From Ceratodon purpureus (taxonomy: Eukaryota; Streptophyta; Bryopsida; Pseudoditrichales; Ditrichaceae), in the NCBI GenBank assembly GCA_014871385.1, contig CM026422.1:12512831-12576830 (forward strand): a stretch of 64,000 bases of DNA. The letters run 5' to 3'. The notes beneath the pieces are model-generated. The model did not search any database, was not told the DNA's origin, and saw only the letters and a list, made by a program, of their open reading frames with translations. Both the position numbers and the translations under genes were made by a program. This document shows, piece by piece, positions 62,463-64,000 of the stretch; within the stretch, counting starts at the first letter, position 1, and each line of letters begins with the position of its first letter.

Positions 62463-64000
62463 CGTTTTATTAAAAACAAAAATTCAAAGGAAAGAAAATA
62501 CGAAAACCAAAATTGCAGAAATCCCGAAATGGACCCCCAAACCAATACTGAAAAAGCATTAAAATACGGAAATAAATCGAAATAAATTCAAATTTGCATC
62601 CATCATTTTTCACCATAATCCCTTTTAATTAATTCACAAATTCAAAGAGAACCAAAAAAATAAAAAAACTCCCAAAATCCCCAGATCGACCCCCACCCTC
62701 GCGGCCTACTGTCGTTGACGACAGTAGGTCCGCGGGTAATTTTTTTTTTTTAATTATACTGAAAAAGCATTAAAATACGGAAATTAACCGAAATGAATTT
62801 AAATTTGCATCCATCATTTGTCACCAAATTCCCTTTTAATTAATACACAAAATCGAAGAAAACAAAAAAAATAAAAAAACTCCCAAAATCCCCAAACCGA
62901 CCCCCACCCTCGCGGCTTACTGTCGTTGACGACAGTAGGTCCGCGGGTAATTTTTTTTTTTTAATTATACTGAAAAAGCATTAAAATACGGAAATTAACC
63001 GAAATGAATTTAAATTTGCATCCATCATTTGTCACCAAATTCCCTTTTAATTAATACACAAAATCGAAGAAAACAAAAAAAATAAAAAAACTCCCAAAAT
63101 CCCCAAACCGACCCCCACCCTCGCGGCCTACTGTCGTTGACGACAGTAGGTCCGCGGGTAATTTTTTTTTTTTAATTATACTGAAAAAGCATTAAAATAC
63201 GAAAATTAACCGAAATGAATTTAAATTTGCATCCATCATTTGTCACCAAATTCCCTTTTAATTAATACACAAAATCGAAGAAAACAAAAAAAGTAAAAAA
63301 ACTCCCAAAATCCCCAAACCGACCCCCACCCTCGCGGCCTACTGTCGTTGACGACAGTAGGTCCGCGGGTAATTTTTTTTTTTAAATTATACTGAAAAAG
63401 CATTAAAATACGGAAATTAACCGAAATGAATTTAAATTTGCATCCATCATTTGTCACCAAATTCCCTTTTAATTAATACACAAAATCGAAGAAAACAAAA
63501 AAAATAAAAAATCTCCCAAAATCCCCAAACCGACCCCCACCCTTGCGGCCTACTGTCGTTGACGACAGTAGGTTTGCGGGCTTCTTATTTTTTCAATTTT
63601 TAAAAAAAAAACATTTAAATTCATAAACCAATTAAAAAAATTCACATTCGCATCAAGAATTTCTGAGGAAAAGCCCTTCAAGTTAACAGAAATATTCAAA
63701 GATGACCAAACAAATAATTTAATTCCCAAAATCCCCAAACCGACCCCCACCCTCCCGGCCTACTGTCGTTGACGACAGTAGGTTTGCGGATTTTTTATTT
63801 TTTCAATTTTACAAAAAAAATCATTTAAATTCATAAACGAATGAACAAAATTCACATTCGCATCAATAATTTGTGAAGAATAGCCCTTCAAGATAACAGA
63901 AATATTCAAAGGAAAAATAAAAAAGGAAAAAACCCCAAAATCCCCAAACCGACCCCCACCCTCCCGGCCTACTGTCGTTGACGACAGTAGGTTTGCGGGG
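62463..64000. repeat. ~211-bp tandem array with a perfect hairpin in each unit (T2)
   Basis: At least seven units, with the hairpin starting at 62,705, 62,916, 63,127, 63,338, 63,549, 63,769 and 63,968; spacing is 211 bp for the first five and 220/199 for the last two. Each unit is AT-rich apart from a core GACCCCCACCCTCGCGG, then the palindrome (arms CCTACTGTCGT and ACGACAGTAGG around TG), then TCCGCGGG. In the second unit one arm base differs. The array continues past the right edge and lies 5' of the T2 leftward gene. Confidence 0.93.

Larger units (their letters stand above)
56864..64000. mobile_element. second MULE 'T2' (partial, runs off right edge)
   Basis: Starts GGGGAAAGTTAGCATGTGAGC with AGAGCGG units, then the inner match CCCTATAACCGTGG, as at the T1 left end. 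It carries the homologous leftward ParB/methyltransferase-like gene and CTD-like exon. The right end, TSD and transposase are not in the window. T2 has diverged clearly from T1 in protein (roughly 70% identical in the ParB-like exon by eye), so the two are not a recent duplication of each other. Confidence 0.82.

Noticed and set aside
19985-64000. T1/T2 as Polinton/Maverick-like or virus-derived elements because of their size and methyltransferase-like gene
   Set aside because: No capsid, DNA polymerase B, packaging ATPase or integrase seen; the 9-10 bp TSD, TIR form and zinc finger-DDE-SWIM transposase fit a MULE.
62705-64000. CRISPR-like array (regular palindromic repeats)
   Set aside because: The whole ~211-bp unit repeats, with no unique spacers; it is a eukaryotic satellite.

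Overview
The window is eukaryotic, intron-bearing, transposon-packed DNA, most likely from the green-plant (streptophyte) lineage. The grounds are plant-type tRNA primer sites in the LTR elements, a MULE transposase with WRKY/GCM1-type and SWIM zinc fingers, an En/Spm-like gene fragment, and a domain resembling the 'putative plant transposon protein' family. A charophyte alga such as Chara would fit, but the sequence alone cannot settle the species. I recognise no ordinary housekeeping gene, tRNA, rRNA or CRISPR array.

Layout. (1) 1-~10,930, minus strand: a Ty3/gypsy element (here 'Z') that runs off the left edge, with one uninterrupted gag-pol frame of at least 3,157 codons and a ~900-residue C-terminal extension. 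(2) ~10,931-12,328: unassigned DNA. (3) 12,334-52,787: a Ty3/gypsy element 'A' (3.5-kb LTRs, TSD CAACT), split by a 27.5-kb insertion. (4) That insertion, 19,985-47,534, is a MULE-type DNA transposon 'T1' with a 9-10 bp TSD. It carries a leftward multi-exon accessory gene, a rightward transposase gene and a small leftward gene. (5) A second Ty3/gypsy element 'B' (32,530-45,425, TSD GCTAC), of the same family as A and looking whole, sits inside the T1 transposase gene. (6) 52,788-55,249: old degenerate repeats. (7) 55,250-56,863: an En/Spm-like gene cut by (8) a second MULE 'T2', 56,864 to beyond the right edge, which carries a diverged copy of the T1 accessory gene and a satellite array. Order of insertion: A, then T1 into A, then B into T1.

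The most interesting content is accessory. The MULE gene encodes a ParB/sulfiredoxin-like region followed by a circularly permuted (beta-order) amino-methyltransferase-like domain whose catalytic DPPY motif reads DIPE in both copies. An upstream exon encodes heptads (YMPTSPV) that imitate the RNA polymerase II C-terminal domain. Eight of the ten exons shared by T1 and T2 are within one nucleotide of the same length and seven are identical, so the gene has been kept by selection. Separately, both retroelement families carry a plant-transposon-protein-like domain in unusual places: fused after integrase in Z, and as a ~622-codon ORF inside the LTR in A and B. Each family is also loaded with its own short DNA word (AGCCGAC in Z, CCGG in A/B) in several codon phases. 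Together this suggests, without proving it, element-encoded factors that recognise element-specific DNA words, comparable in logic to the VANC anti-silencing proteins of Arabidopsis VANDAL MULEs.
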